Assembly: GCA_947631625.1 (NCBI GenBank)
Contig: CANRMA010000019.1
Span: forward strand, 1 to 49,699
Direction: 5' to 3'
DNA length: 49,699 nucleotides
From: an uncultured Lachnospiraceae bacterium
GTDB lineage: Bacteria > Bacillota > Clostridia > Lachnospirales > Lachnospiraceae
Shown piece after piece: positions 40,283 to 49,699 of this stretch; the stretch's first letter is position 1; the number at the start of each line of letters is the position of its first letter. A program made the translations under genes and the position numbers. Below the pieces are notes generated by a model that was not told the DNA's origin, made no database searches, and saw nothing but the letters and a program-made list of their open reading frames with translations.

Positions 40283-42427
40283 TTACTTTCCTGCATTTAC
40301 ACTAAGCTTCAAAGTTTTGCTTTCCGTATACGGCCTGAACAGCATATATAAGAAACCTATTATGATAAGGATCGCTACTGCCGCGCCGATTCCGAAAGTA
40401 CCCGTTGTAAAAACATTTCCTATCTGGTATATGCATAAGGATACAAGATAAGCCAATCCGCACTGATATCCGATTGCAAACCAGAACCACTTAATATTGT
40501 TCATTTCTCTTTTAATCGCTCCCATAGCTGCAAAACAGGGCGCGCACAGAAGATTGAACACAAGGAAGGAATATGCTGCTATCGCGCTCAGGCTGCCTGC
40601 CAGCTCTCCCCATATCTCTGCGCCGTCTTCCGCAACCTCCGCGAACCCAAACAGAATACCGAAAGTGCCTACAACATTTTCTTTTGCGATAAGTCCTGAT
40701 ACGGCCGCCACCGCCATTTTCCAATCGCCCCAGCCAAGAGGCGCAAAAACAGGCGCGATTATACCGCCTATGCCTGCAAGTATACTGCTGTCAAGCTGTT
40801 CTGCCTCAAGCATTCCGAAGGAGCCGTCAACCCAGCCAAAGCTCATTAAGAACCAAAGCAGAATAGTAGATAACAAAATTATCGTACCGGCTTTTTTAAT
40901 AAACGACCAGCCGCGCTCCCACATACTCCTTAAGACACTGCCCACCGTAGGAAGATGATACGCGGGAAGCTCCATAACGAACGGGGCGGGATCTCCCGCA
41001 AACATTTTGGTTTTCTTAAGAATAATGCCGGAACATACGATTGCCGCTATTCCTACAAAATATGCGCTTGGCGCAACCCACCATGCACCGCCGAACAATG
41101 CGCCTGCGATAAGCGCTATGATAGGCAGTTTAGCCCCGCAGGGTATAAAAGTTGTCGTCATTACCGTCATTCTGCGGTCACGCTCATTTTCAATGGTACG
41201 GGACGCCATAACTCCCGGAACTCCGCAGCCGGTACCTATCATTATCGGAATAAATGATTTGCCGGAAAGTCCAAATTTACGGAAAATACGATCCATTATA
41301 AACGCTATTCGCGCCATATATCCGCAGCCTTCCAGAAATGCAAGAAAAGCAAATAACACAAACATCTGAGGAACGAAGCCAAGAACCGCTCCCACACCGG
41401 CAACTATACCGTCGAGAATAAGCCCCTGCAGCCAATCCGCGCAGCCTATGCTTACAAGAACGCTTTCTATCGCCGGGGGAATGATCTCGCCAAACAATAC
41501 GTCATTGGTCCAGTCGGTAACTATCGTTCCTATCGTAGTAACCGACACCGCATATACAATTATCATTACAACCGCAAAAATAGGCAATGCCAGGAAACGG
41601 TTCGTTACAATTTTATCAATCTTATCGGAAGTAGTCAATTTCCCTTTGCTGTTTTTGGTACAACATTCATTAATTATCGAGGAAATGTAAACGTATCTTT
41701 CATTCGTGATAATGCTCTCGGTATCGTCGTCAAATTCTTTTTCCAACGCACTGATCTCCGCAGACACGTCCGGGACCGTTTTTAATGTTTCCGATATCTT
41801 ATCATCTTTTTCGAGTAATTTGATTGCAAAAAATCTTCTCTGTTCCACCGGCACATCATCGCCCAGTCTGTCAGAGACTTTGGATATCATAGTCTCAACA
41901 AAATCCGCAAAATTATGCGCCGTTTCCGTCTTTTTATTTTGTCTTGCCGCAGATACCGCCTTATTTATCGCTTCTTTAACGCCGTCGCCTTTTAATGCGG
42001 ATATCTCGATAACTTCGCAGCCCAGTTTCCTGCTCAGTTTATCTGCGTGAATCTTATCTCCGGTTTTGGCTACCACATCCATCATATTAACGGCTATAAC
42101 CACCGGTATTCCAAGCTCCAAAAGCTGTGTGGAAAGATACAGATTACGCTCCAAATTGGTTCCGTCAACAATATTAAGTATCGCGTCGGGCCTCTCATTT
42201 ATAAGATAATTTCTTGCCACAACTTCTTCCAATGTATAGGGTGATAAAGAATAAATTCCGGGTAAATCCATTATCGCAACATCCTTATCCCCTTTTAATT
42301 TACCTTCCTTTTTTTCCACCGTTACGCCGGGCCAGTTTCCCACAAACTGATTGGCGCCTGTCAGTGCATTAAACAATGTAGTTTTTCCGCAGTTAGGATT
42401 GCCTGCTAACGCTATTGTTATCGCCAT
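40283..42427 (-). CDS. feoB: Ferrous iron transporter FeoB
   Basis: 714 residues. The N-terminal G domain has GNPNCGKTTLF (G1), DLPGIYS (G3) and NMMD (G4), followed by the helical GDI-like domain. The membrane part carries the two Gate regions, with GTGCGVPGVMA and CAPCFAAMG cysteines. It imports Fe2+ across the membrane under GTP control. AAAGGAAA lies before the ATG. It is preceded by two feoA genes in one operon. Confidence 0.97.
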   Translation of the reverse strand: MAITIALAGNPNCGKTTLFNALTGANQFVGNWPGVTVEKKEGKLKGDKDVAIMDLPGIYSLSPYTLEEVVARNYLINERPDAILNIVDGTNLERNLYLSTQLLELGIPVVIAVNMMDVVAKTGDKIHADKLSRKLGCEVIEISALKGDGVKEAINKAVSAARQNKKTETAHNFADFVETMISKVSDRLGDDVPVEQRRFFAIKLLEKDDKISETLKTVPDVSAEISALEKEFDDDTESIITNERYVYISSIINECCTKNSKGKLTTSDKIDKIVTNRFLALPIFAVVMIIVYAVSVTTIGTIVTDWTNDVLFGEIIPPAIESVLVSIGCADWLQGLILDGIVAGVGAVLGFVPQMFVLFAFLAFLEGCGYMARIAFIMDRIFRKFGLSGKSFIPIMIGTGCGVPGVMASRTIENERDRRMTVMTTTFIPCGAKLPIIALIAGALFGGAWWVAPSAYFVGIAAIVCSGIILKKTKMFAGDPAPFVMELPAYHLPTVGSVLRSMWERGWSFIKKAGTIILLSTILLWFLMSFGWVDGSFGMLEAEQLDSSILAGIGGIIAPVFAPLGWGDWKMAVAAVSGLIAKENVVGTFGILFGFAEVAEDGAEIWGELAGSLSAIAAYSFLVFNLLCAPCFAAMGAIKREMNNIKWFWFAIGYQCGLAYLVSLCIYQIGNVFTTGTFGIGAAVAILIIIGFLYMLFRPYTESKTLKLSVNAGK

Positions 42428-42454
42428 ATCTTTATTTCCTTTCGCTTATAATTT

Positions 42455-42676
42455 CTATTCCACCTCTATCATCTCCGCATCGTTCTTGCGGACTGACAAT
42501 TCATAACCTCTCACTGTTACCTCGACGGGATCTCCAAGAGGCGCCACCTTCCTTACATAAATCTCAACGCCTTTAGTCACTCCCATGTCCATTATGCGGC
42601 GCTTTACCGCTCCTTCTCCGTTAATCCTAAGCACCTTGACGGTTTCTCCGGGATTAACTCCTTTTAATGTTTTCAT
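42455..42676 (-). CDS. feoA: FeoA-family iron transport accessory protein (second copy)
   Basis: 73 residues with the SH3-like FeoA core: GETVKVLRINGEGAVKRRI, then MGVTKGVEIYVRKVAPLGDP. FeoA helps FeoB function at the cytoplasmic face. I start at ATG 42676, five bases after GGAGGAGG; the upstream ATG at 42691 contains that site. It lies 27 bases before feoB. Confidence 0.92.
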   Translation of the reverse strand: MKTLKGVNPGETVKVLRINGEGAVKRRIMDMGVTKGVEIYVRKVAPLGDPVEVTVRGYELSVRKNDAEMIEVE

Positions 42677-42696
42677 AATGTCCTCCTCCATATTTA

Positions 42697-42906
42697 TTAA
42701 ATAATAATCCCCTTCGCCATTTCCTGATCGATCGCTACTCGGGAATCTTTAACATTTACGATCAAATTGCCGCCCATTGAAGAAACTATCGTCACAGCCG
42801 CTCCCGCCACAAAACCAAGCTTCTCCAAGAACTGCCTTGTCTCATCTTTACCGTTTACTTTTTTGATCAAATTCGGCTCTCCCTCTTTTGCAAATATCAA
42901 TGGCAT
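42697..42906 (-). CDS. feoA: FeoA-family iron transport accessory protein (first copy)
   Basis: 69 residues, shorter than typical FeoA. The core TRQFLEKLGFVAGAAVTIVS ... GNLIVNVKDSRVAIDQEMA fits the SH3-like fold. It is the first gene of the operon, behind a promoter with two inverted repeats. AAGGGAGA lies before the ATG. Tandem FeoA proteins are common in Clostridia. Confidence 0.88.
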   Translation of the reverse strand: MPLIFAKEGEPNLIKKVNGKDETRQFLEKLGFVAGAAVTIVSSMGGNLIVNVKDSRVAIDQEMAKGIII

Positions 42907-42940
42907 ATACTCATCTCCCTTTTATGTCAGCGCACTTGTC

Positions 42941-42999
42941 GGTTAGTTATGCCTAACCTTTCCATATAATAAGTTAGCACTGACTAACCGTTTTGTCAA
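42941..42999 (-). promoter_or_regulatory. feo promoter with two DtxR-like operators
   Basis: On the minus strand TTGACA (42994-42999) is 17 bases from TAACTT preceded by TG (extended -10). Operator A, GTTAG-N6-CTAAC (42973-42988), fills the spacer. Operator B, GGTTAG-N6-CTAACC (42941-42958), lies just downstream. Their centres are 31 bases apart, about three helical turns. The half-site resembles that of DtxR/IdeR-type iron repressors. Iron-dependent repression is the likely use. Confidence 0.65.
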
Positions 43000-43105
43000 C
43001 ACCCTTTTTTATAAATTTTTAATTTTTTAAATTTTTACTGAAAAAGGCTGGATTTGAGCAGGTAATGGATGCCAGAAGCGCTTTGGAAGAAAGGAAGATA
43101 AACTA

Positions 43106-43136
43106 AACTCCCCAAAAATACTTTCTCAGGGAGCTT
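43106..43136 (-). terminator. Hairpin after the BspA-like gene
   Basis: On the minus strand AAGCTCCC pairs with GGGAGTTT (one G-T pair) over a 15-base loop, then AGTTTATC. It lies about 55 bases after the stop codon. The T run is poor, so it is a moderate terminator. Confidence 0.5.
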
Positions 43137-43190
43137 AGCTAATGTTATTATCATAAATTGTTTTTATTACTTCTAAAAATAATTCTGATA

Positions 43191-46100
43191 TTAAAGTTTC
43201 TTGGCAACTATGCTGAACGTGGCTGTCTTGCTGCCTACATAGGTGGTCTGGTCTTTGGCGCCTCTTATTATCACTGTCGCCTTGCCTTTGTTTACGTTGT
43301 TGACAAATTCTACCGTGTAATCTTTATTCTCTTCCAATACTTTGTTCTGACCGTTTACCTTACAGGTCACTTCTACTTTGATGTTGTCGCCGTCTATGGG
43401 ATTTCCGGTGTACTCTGTCTTTTTTATGGCTGTTTCCTTACTGTCCTTAAAGCTTATCTTGGCTTTGGACAAGTCTAAACTCTCTCCCTGTTTAGCGCAG
43501 ACCTTATATGAACCTACTGCATAACATTTTTTATCTTCACTCGCATAATTGCCTTTCCCGACTACTTTCACCCATACGGTGGTGTCTCCGGCTGTCACCT
43601 TATTATTCCTATTCATCTCCCTGGGATTCTGGTTATAACGCGGATCGTCAAGGTAGTAGCTGACCGTATAGTCAGATTTCTTGAGCGTCACTCCGTCAAG
43701 GTCCACATACGGCGCGGATTTATAGACGCCCGCTTTTTTAAATACCATGTCTTTGGAGATTATCTTAAGCCCTTCTGTCGATCCGCTGTTCTTATTATTG
43801 TTCAGTACCACTGCATTTATTGTAAATTTGTTATTGGCTGCTTTGCTGCCTTTGTAGTTTCCGATGCCCGTTACGGTGAATTTGGCCTTGCTTCCTACAT
43901 TCTTGTTGCCGCTGTACGTTACCTTGTAGTCTTTTCCTTCCGTTAATACGGTATTTCCAACTTTTACTACAAGGTCGTCTACTTTCGTTCCCGTCCTTAC
44001 ATAAGCATAACCTTTGTTATCTTTATCATATTCAACCGTAAGATCGGCTTTACTGGGAGTGATCTTGTAGGACTTGGTGACGCTTCCCATGCATCTTTTG
44101 TTTATGCCCGTAATGGTTATCTTCTTGGTTCCCGCACTTGTTATATCCGAAGGATAGGATATGACATAATCAGTGCCTTCTTCAAGCGGTTCTGCCTCTC
44201 CTGCCTGAGTCTGCGCCGTATATACGTTTAAGTTGTTCCCAAGATACTGGGGCGTTCCGTCATAAGTATAGCCTTTGAATTTTTTGTCAAAAGCGGCTTT
44301 TATCTTTATATTCTTCTGCTGTTTTTTAGATACCACTGTGACCGTAAGCTGCCTGTCCCCTGCAAAATTCCCGTTTCCCGTAAGGATTATGACGCTTCCG
44401 CTTTCATCAGTGTTCCATATATGGTTCTTATCATCGATATTGGAGAAAATAAAGTCTCTGTTGTTTTTAAGCTGTACTCCGTTATATGTAATGACTGGAG
44501 AGGCTTTGGCGCCCTCTGCCACCGTTACGGTATCGACTTCAACCGCGGGTACGCTTTTATCATCGGTTGATATATCGGAGTTATCGAGCTTCTTTTTATT
44601 TATCTTAAATGTCAGTGTCTGTTTAAGCCCCGCAAAATTGCCTTTGCCGCTTATTACGGCTTTGGCCGTATTGGCCGTATCGGTCGCTTTGATATTGTTC
44701 GAATATTTTATGGTGTAATCGACGCCTTCCACAAGGGTTTCGCCGTTGTTGGTCACTGATACGGCGGGGGTTATCGCGTTTCCGGTGTAGATATAAGCCG
44801 CCGTATCCGTAAGGCTGCCGTCGCTGCTTACAAAACCGAACTTAAGGCCTTCCGTATTTTCGGGTTTATCCGTTTCACCGCTGTCTCCCGAACCACCGCC
44901 GGGGTTGTCTGCATCTCCGCTGCCCTCCTGTGCTTTTACTATGATTTTGACTGTTTGAGTCAATTCATTATATGTTATGATGAGTTCCTTTTCGCCTGCG
45001 GTTGACATATCTATATCCGCCGCGTTGATGGTGTAATCTGTGACCTTGGTTTCGGTTCCCAAACCGTCGTTGTAAATGACTGTTATGTCGTCAAGGTTGA
45101 GTTCATCACCTACATTGTATTCCGTTTTGCTTTTGGTTACGGTTATGTATGGTTCTTCGATAACAGTTCCAACTCTGGTTATTCTTACGCTTTCATTTAA
45201 GTTCATCGGCAGTTCGATAATCTCTGTACTATCAGACATAAGCCAGATTCCGGGCAGCTCAACGGAGATTTTAACATTCTTAGGTGTATTAATTACTTTA
45301 AGGTTGCTGCAATACTCAAATATACCATTTATATACGTTACGTTCGTTGTATCAAAGCTGCTTACATCAAGACTTCTCAAACTGCTACAATACCCAAACA
45401 TATAGTTCATATTCGTTACGTTCGTTGTATCAAAGCCACTTACATCAAGACTTGTCAAACTTTTACAATAATCGAACATACTGTCCATATCCGTTACATT
45501 CATTGTATTAAAGCCGCTTATATCAAGACTTTCCAAGTTCTCACACCAACTGAACATTCCGCTCATATCCGTTACATTCGTTGTATCAAAGCTGCTTAAA
45601 TCAAGACTTCTCAAGCTATCACAACCATCGAACATAAGGTTCATATCCGTTACTTTTGTTGTATCAAAGTTGCTCAAATCAAGACTTCTCAAGCTATCAC
45701 AACGATTAAACATACAGTTCATATCCGTTACGTTCGTTGTATCAAAGCTGCTTAAATCAAGACTTGTCAAACTTTCACAACAATCGAACATTCCGCTCAT
45801 ATCCGTTACGTTCGTTGTATCAAAGCCACTTAGATCTACACTCTCAAGGTTACATAAGTAAGCAAACATATTAGCTGCATTAGTAGTACCTGTAAGATTA
45901 ACTTTTGCTGATACTATCGATTCACTATATTGTGACCAAGGCGCTGCTTTTTTTGAACCTGTTGGCTCAAGAATTTCTTCCAAAAATTCTCCGCTTCCAT
46001 CAACAGTAAGCTTACCATTTGCATCAATGGACCATTTGATATTTTCATATGTACCATTTGCAATATCATTTGCATTCTTTGTTATTTCTATACTTTCACT

Positions 46101-49080
46101 AAGATTAATCGGCAGTTCGATAATCTCTGTGCCGTCCGGCATAAGCCATGTTCCTTTAGGCAGTGCAGCGGATACTGCAACGTTCTTAGGTGTATTAATT
46201 ACTTTAATCCTTATGCATCCATAAAACATTCCGTCCATGCTCGTTACGTTCGTTGTGTCAAAACTGCTTAGATCAAGACTTGTCAAACTGCTACAACTCT
46301 CGAACATCCAGTCCATAGTCGTAACGTTCATTGTATCAAAACTGCTTAGATCAAGGCTTGTTAACCCTTTACAGTCATAAAACATACAATACATATTTGT
46401 TACGTTCCTTGTATCAAAGTTGCTTAGATCAAGACTTGTCAAGCTTCTACAACTCTCAAACATCCAACCCATATTCGTTACATTGGATGTATCAAAGTTA
46501 CTTAAATCAAGACTTGTCAAGTAATAACAACCTCTAAACATTCCGCTCATATCCGTTACGTTCGTTGTATTAAAACTGCTTAGATCAAGACTTATAAAAC
46601 CATTACCACTGGTACTATCACTTTCACTGAACATCTCTCCCATATCCGTTACGTTCGTTGTATCAAAGTTGCTTAAATCAAGACTTATCAAACTTTCACA
46701 AACAGAGAACATACTGTTCATATTTGTTACATTCGTTGTATTAAAGTTGCTTACATCAAGACTTGTTAAGCTTCTACAAACAAAGAACATTTCACTCATA
46801 TCCGTTACCTTTGTCGTATTAAAGCTACTTACATCAAGACTTATCAAGCTTTCACAGAAATTGAACATTCCGCTCATATCCGTTACGTTCGCTGTATCAA
46901 AGTTACTTAAATCAAGACTTGCCAAGCTGTAACAATCACTGAACATTCCGCTCATATCCGTTACATTAGCTGTATCAAAATTGCTTACATCAAGGCTTGT
47001 CAGACTCTCACAAATACTGAACATTCCTCTCATATCCGTTACGTTCGCTGTATCAAAATTGCTTACATCAAGACTTCTCAAGCTCCTACAACCGAACATA
47101 TCGCTCATATTTGTTACATTCCTTGTATCAAAGTTGCTTAAATCAAGCCTTATCAACCCTTCACAGTAACTGAACATTCCGCTCATATCCGTGACATTTG
47201 TTGTATCGAAGCTGCTTACATCAAGATCTGTCAAGCTTTTACAATAATAGAACATTTTGCTCATGTCCGTTACGTTTGTCGTGCTAAAGTTGCTTAAATT
47301 CAGCTTTGTTAAACTTTCACATTCACTGAACATTCTGCTCATATCCGTGACTTTCGTTGTATCAAAACCTCTAAGATCTGCACTTTCAAGGTTCTTTAAC
47401 CCCTTAAACATATTAGCGGCATTAACGGTGCCTGTAAGATTAACTTCTGCTGATATTATCAATTCGCTATATTGCGACCAGGGAGCTTCCTTATTTTCAT
47501 TCAAAAACTCTCCGCTTCCGTCGACAGTAAGCTTACCGTTTGCATCAATAGACCATATGATATTTTCATTTGTACCATTTGCAATAGCACTTTTTGTTAT
47601 TTCTACGCTTTCACTAAGATCAATCGGCAGTTCGGTAATCTCTTCGCCGTCAGGCATGAGCCAGATCCCGGGAAGTTCAACCGAGGTTTTAACATTCTTA
47701 GGTGTATTAATTACCTTAAGGCTGTTACAATCCGCAAACACCCAATACATATTCGTTACATTCATTGTATCAAAGCTACTCATATCAAGACTTGTCAAAC
47801 TTTCACAACCCTCGAACATAGCGTTCATATCCGTTACGTTCGTTGTATCAAAGTTACTTACATCCAGACTTGTCAAGCTTTCACAACCCTCGAACATATA
47901 GTTCATATCCGTTACGTTCGTTGTATCAAAGTTACTTACATCCAGACTTGTCAAGTTTCTACAACTATGGAACATTCCGCTCATATCTGCTACGTTTGCC
48001 GTATCAAAGTTACTTACATCCAAGCTTGTCAAGTAAGAACAATCTCTAAACATTTCACTCATATCCGTGACGTTTGTTGTATCAAAGTTACTTACATCCA
48101 GGCTTGTCAAGTAATAACAATCTCTAAACATTTCACTCATATCCGTTACGTTTGTCGTATCAAAGTTACTTACATCCAAGCTTGTCAGCGTATAACTCCT
48201 GCAACCATAGAACATTCCGCTCATATCCGTTACATTCGTTGTATCAAAGTTGCTTATATCCAGATTTGTCAGTCCATAACCGTTACAACCATAGAACATT
48301 TCGCTCATATTCGTTACATTCGTTGTATCAAGACCACTTAAATCGATTTTTGAAAGATTAGTGCAATCATAAAACATCCTGCTGGTACTAACTGCACTAT
48401 TAAGATTAATTTCTGCAGATTTTATAGAATATCTATTATCATGCCACGGTGCATATTCACCATTTAAAAATTCCCCCGTACCCACAACTATCAGTTTACC
48501 GTCAGCATTAATAACCCACGCAACATTATTGATAGTTCCGCTTGCAATATCATTATCCGAAGTCATTTTTGCAAGCCTTTCATCAACCGACAGCTTCATA
48601 AGCTCATCAACGCTCATATCCTGTTCTTCCGCGCCGGTCTCGGAAACATCTTTATCCGTGGTTTCGACAGGATCACCTTCTTCGGCCCCCGGGATATTAT
48701 CTTCTTCATTATTTAAAACTTCTCCCTCTACAACGTCCGAAGCATTATCTTCTTCCGTATCGGGAGCGCTTTCTTCTACGGCATCAAAAGAGCTGTCTTC
48801 TTCCGTATCAACTTCCTCTGCGTCGGTTTCTACTGTATCGCTTTCTCCTACGCCGCCTTCTTCAAGCGTTGTGTCGCTGTCGTCAGCATTAGTTGGTGTT
48901 TCGCTTTCCGCGTTTTCAGTGCTACCCCCCCCCAGTTTCGGCACCGCTTTCCGAAGCAATCTCGTCCGCTTCCTGCACATACCCTGCGCTGTTCTCGGCC
49001 GCCAATACATTAAAGGCGCCTCCTTCCGCAACAAGGCAGGTTGCAAGCATCAGCGCTGTCCATTTTTTCATCTGTTTCAT
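43191..49080 (-). CDS. BspA-like leucine-rich-repeat surface protein; signal peptide and body in different frames at a G9 tract
   Basis: A signal peptide starts at ATG 49080 (AAGGAGA 8 bases upstream): MKQMKKWTALMLATCLVAEG with a likely cut after NVLAA. This frame stops right after nine G (48925-48933). The body, open in another frame to 43191, would be joined if the tract had eight or eleven G. The body has an acidic linker, then three clusters of the 25-residue BspA/DUF285 unit (LTSLDVSNFDTTNVTDMSGM) totalling about 33 copies. Spacers with WSIDANGKLTVDGSGEFL divide the clusters. Ig-like/filamin-like beta domains (about the last 600 residues) follow. No LPxTG or membrane anchor is seen at the C-terminus. 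Adhesion or host interaction is the usual role of the family. Only a frame-corrected protein would be secreted. Confidence 0.85.
45300..45870 (-). repeat. BspA repeat cluster 3 (8 units)
   Basis: Eight 25-residue (about 75-base) units with the NVTDM..MF core, ending in NTPKNV and a spacer. Adjacent units are close to identical at DNA level (GTATCAAAG, ATATCCGTTAC repeated). Confidence 0.85.
46208..47420 (-). repeat. BspA repeat cluster 2 (16 units)
   Basis: Sixteen units of the same 75-base repeat, the longest run. One unit (SESDSTSGNGF) has an insertion. High DNA identity means recombination could change the copy number without a frame shift. Confidence 0.85.
47722..48375 (-). repeat. BspA repeat cluster 1 (9 units)
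   Basis: Nine units nearest the N-terminus. Several neighbouring units differ at only a few positions (two almost identical MFRDC units, two almost identical MFEGC units). Confidence 0.85.
48925..48933 (-). repeat. G9 homopolymer tract, candidate phase-variation switch
   Basis: Nine consecutive G on the coding strand, about 50 codons after the start of the BspA-like gene. Nine G put the signal peptide frame into an immediate TAG stop. Eight or eleven G would restore the frame to the repeat body. Confidence 0.8.
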
Positions 49081-49134
49081 AACAATATTCTCCTTCTCGT
49101 TTTTTTAATAAAATAAATGGTTGTATTTTTATAT

Positions 49135-49163
49135 ATGATACCATTATTTGTAGTTTAACACAA
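49135..49163 (-). promoter_or_regulatory. Candidate promoter of the BspA-like gene
   Basis: On the minus strand TTGTGT (49158-49163), 17 bases, TATCAT (49135-49140), 55-85 bases upstream of the ATG. The -35 match is weak. An overlapping alternative with TATATA is also possible. Confidence 0.4.
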
Positions 49164-49214
49164 TATTTATCATTTCAGATATTTACCTCAGATATTTTAT
49201 TGCGGACGGATATT

Positions 49215-49268
49215 AAAATCCCCCTTAAGCAGCACTTGATACTATCTACCTCGTCTGCTTAAGAGGGC
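49215..49268 (-). terminator. Long hairpin between the Rpn-like gene and the BspA-like gene
   Basis: CTTAAGCAG (49224-49232) and CTGCTTAAG (49255-49263) form a 9-bp perfect stem, extended by CCC/GGG past a bulge. It is followed on the minus strand by ATTTTAATA. It fits a terminator for the upstream nuclease-like gene. Confidence 0.65.
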
Positions 49269-49381
49269 ATATACATTGATCCGCAGGTTTATGCTATTAC
49301 AGGCTCTTCTTTTTCGATAACGGTCGTGATTTCTTCTGCACTTCTGCCTGTTACCAATATAATAGACTTTTATTCAGTATT

Positions 49382-49699
49382 TTAACGATAAGACAAGCCG
49401 TATTCCTTATATAAAAGCTTTCTGGCCTGTTCGTCGTTTACTGCAAGCAATACATCTTCTGTCCTTCCGTCGGCAAACAGGCGTTTTATTAAGGTTGACA
49501 TAAGCTGCTCGCCGAGTCTGTGGCCTTCTCTGCGTCCGGCTTTACGGCCTTCTCGGCGTCCTATTTCAAATCCTTCTTTACGGCCTTCTTTACGCCCTTC
49601 TTTACGCCCTTTTTTAATGCCCAGTTCTTCTACATAATCACTGTAATCACACATTTTTCGCATCTCCTCTCTTAGTTCTTCGGTCATCGGTATATCAAA
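49382..49699 (-). CDS. Rpn / PD-(D/E)XK nuclease family transposase-like protein, C-terminal part (5' end outside window)
   Basis: The frame is open to the right edge, so the start is not in view. The visible tail (MTEELREEMRKMCDYSDYVE, then GIKKGRKEGRKEGRKEG, ending LLYKEYGLSYR) has the 'EEMxxMCxYSxxVEExGIxxG' and KEG-repeat pattern of recombination-promoting nuclease family members. The nuclease domain would lie upstream. The KEG stretch is encoded by 12-base tandem repeats. Confidence 0.75.
   Translation of the reverse strand, partial: FDIPMTEELREEMRKMCDYSDYVEELGIKKGRKEGRKEGRKEGFEIGRREGRKAGRREGHRLGEQLMSTLIKRLFADGRTEDVLLAVNDEQARKLLYKEYGLSYR
49530..49615 (-). repeat. 12-base coding repeats (Lys-Glu-Gly-Arg) in the Rpn-like gene
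   Basis: Several near-identical 12-base units encode G-R-K-E / G-R-R-E. Such repeats are common in the tails of Rpn-type proteins and can vary in copy number while keeping the frame. Confidence 0.7.

Noticed and set aside
43023..43106. Plus-strand fragment reading LKKAGFEQVMDARSALEERK to a stop
   Set aside because: Looks like coding sequence and may be a gene remnant, but it is only about 27 codons after a stop, has no start or ribosome site, and lies between two hairpin/promoter regions. Too little to call.
47472..48341. 289-residue plus-strand frame and similar repeats on the plus strand
   Set aside because: Antisense shadow of the BspA repeats; the periodic DNA leaves other frames open by chance.
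49289..49369. Minus-strand fragment reading LVTGRSAEEITTVIEKEEP to a stop
   Set aside because: Composition is protein-like and the frame is the same as the Rpn-like gene after its stop, so it may be a remnant tail. It has no start with a ribosome site and only 26 codons.
1..49699. CRISPR array or prophage
   Set aside because: The only regular repeats are coding (BspA, acidic linker, KEG) or a simple duplication. No cas, integrase-att pair or phage structural genes were seen.

Overview
The window reads as chromosomal DNA of a low-GC, anaerobic, motile Clostridia, most likely a gut or rumen Lachnospiraceae (Roseburia/Agathobacter/Lachnospira/Butyrivibrio-like). This is inferred from gene content: flagellin with FliS and a DUF6240-type protein, a Firmicutes-style tad locus with FHA and DUF5702 proteins, BofA and YaaL, class I two-subunit fumarate hydratase, tandem FeoA with FeoB, ComFB, CarD-like and BspA-like surface proteins, and strong AGGAGG-type ribosome binding sites. 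Nearly everything is on the minus strand. Plus-strand genes are the transposase tail at the left edge, yaaL, comFB and tRNA-Lys.

Left part (1-3.7 kb): the end of a transposase, a HAD phosphatase, tRNA-Ser(GCT) behind a perfect consensus promoter, fumarate hydratase alpha and beta, and a HIT protein. From 3.7 to 16.35 kb is a long minus-strand tad (type IVb pilus) cluster. In transcription order it is bofA, prepilin peptidase, TadZ, TadA, TadB, TadC, Flp pilin, DUF5702 protein, TadE-like protein with a Cys/His tail, second prepilin peptidase, TadE, DUF6382-FHA protein, rhomboid protease, flavodoxin-SCP2 protein. Most junctions overlap or nearly touch. A promoter with a palindrome over its -35 box sits upstream of the first peptidase, whose best ribosome binding site points to an ATT start.

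Middle (16.4-32 kb): yaaL; a flagellar unit (DUF6240 protein, flagellin, FliS) with a sigma-28-like promoter that overlaps the glgB terminator; glgB; a TPR / acidic-repeat / degenerate AAA+ protein; rsmA; tatD; tRNA-Lys; an unknown 201-residue protein; an ArsP_2-type membrane protein; comFB; a CarD-like regulator.

Right part (32-49.7 kb): an ABC exporter; an S-adenosylhomocysteine recycling pair (ahcY and mtaD-like deaminase) followed upstream by a 2-hydroxyacid dehydrogenase, an AGE-family epimerase and a phosphoesterase; a feoA-feoA-feoB ferrous iron operon with two DtxR-like operators and a frameshifted FeoB-associated Cys-rich gene; a 5.9-kb BspA-like leucine-rich-repeat surface protein gene; and the C-terminal part of an Rpn/PD-(D/E)XK nuclease.

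The most notable observation is in the BspA-like gene. Its signal peptide and its repeat body lie in different frames, joined at a run of nine G. Eight G (or eleven) would make one continuous secreted protein, so this looks like a phase-variable surface protein caught in the OFF state, unless the run is misread. Other notable points are the terminator/sigma-28 promoter overlap, a TadC with an Ig-like insert, a pseudo-AAA+ scaffold protein, and an AhcY/deaminase pair suggesting the S-inosylhomocysteine route.
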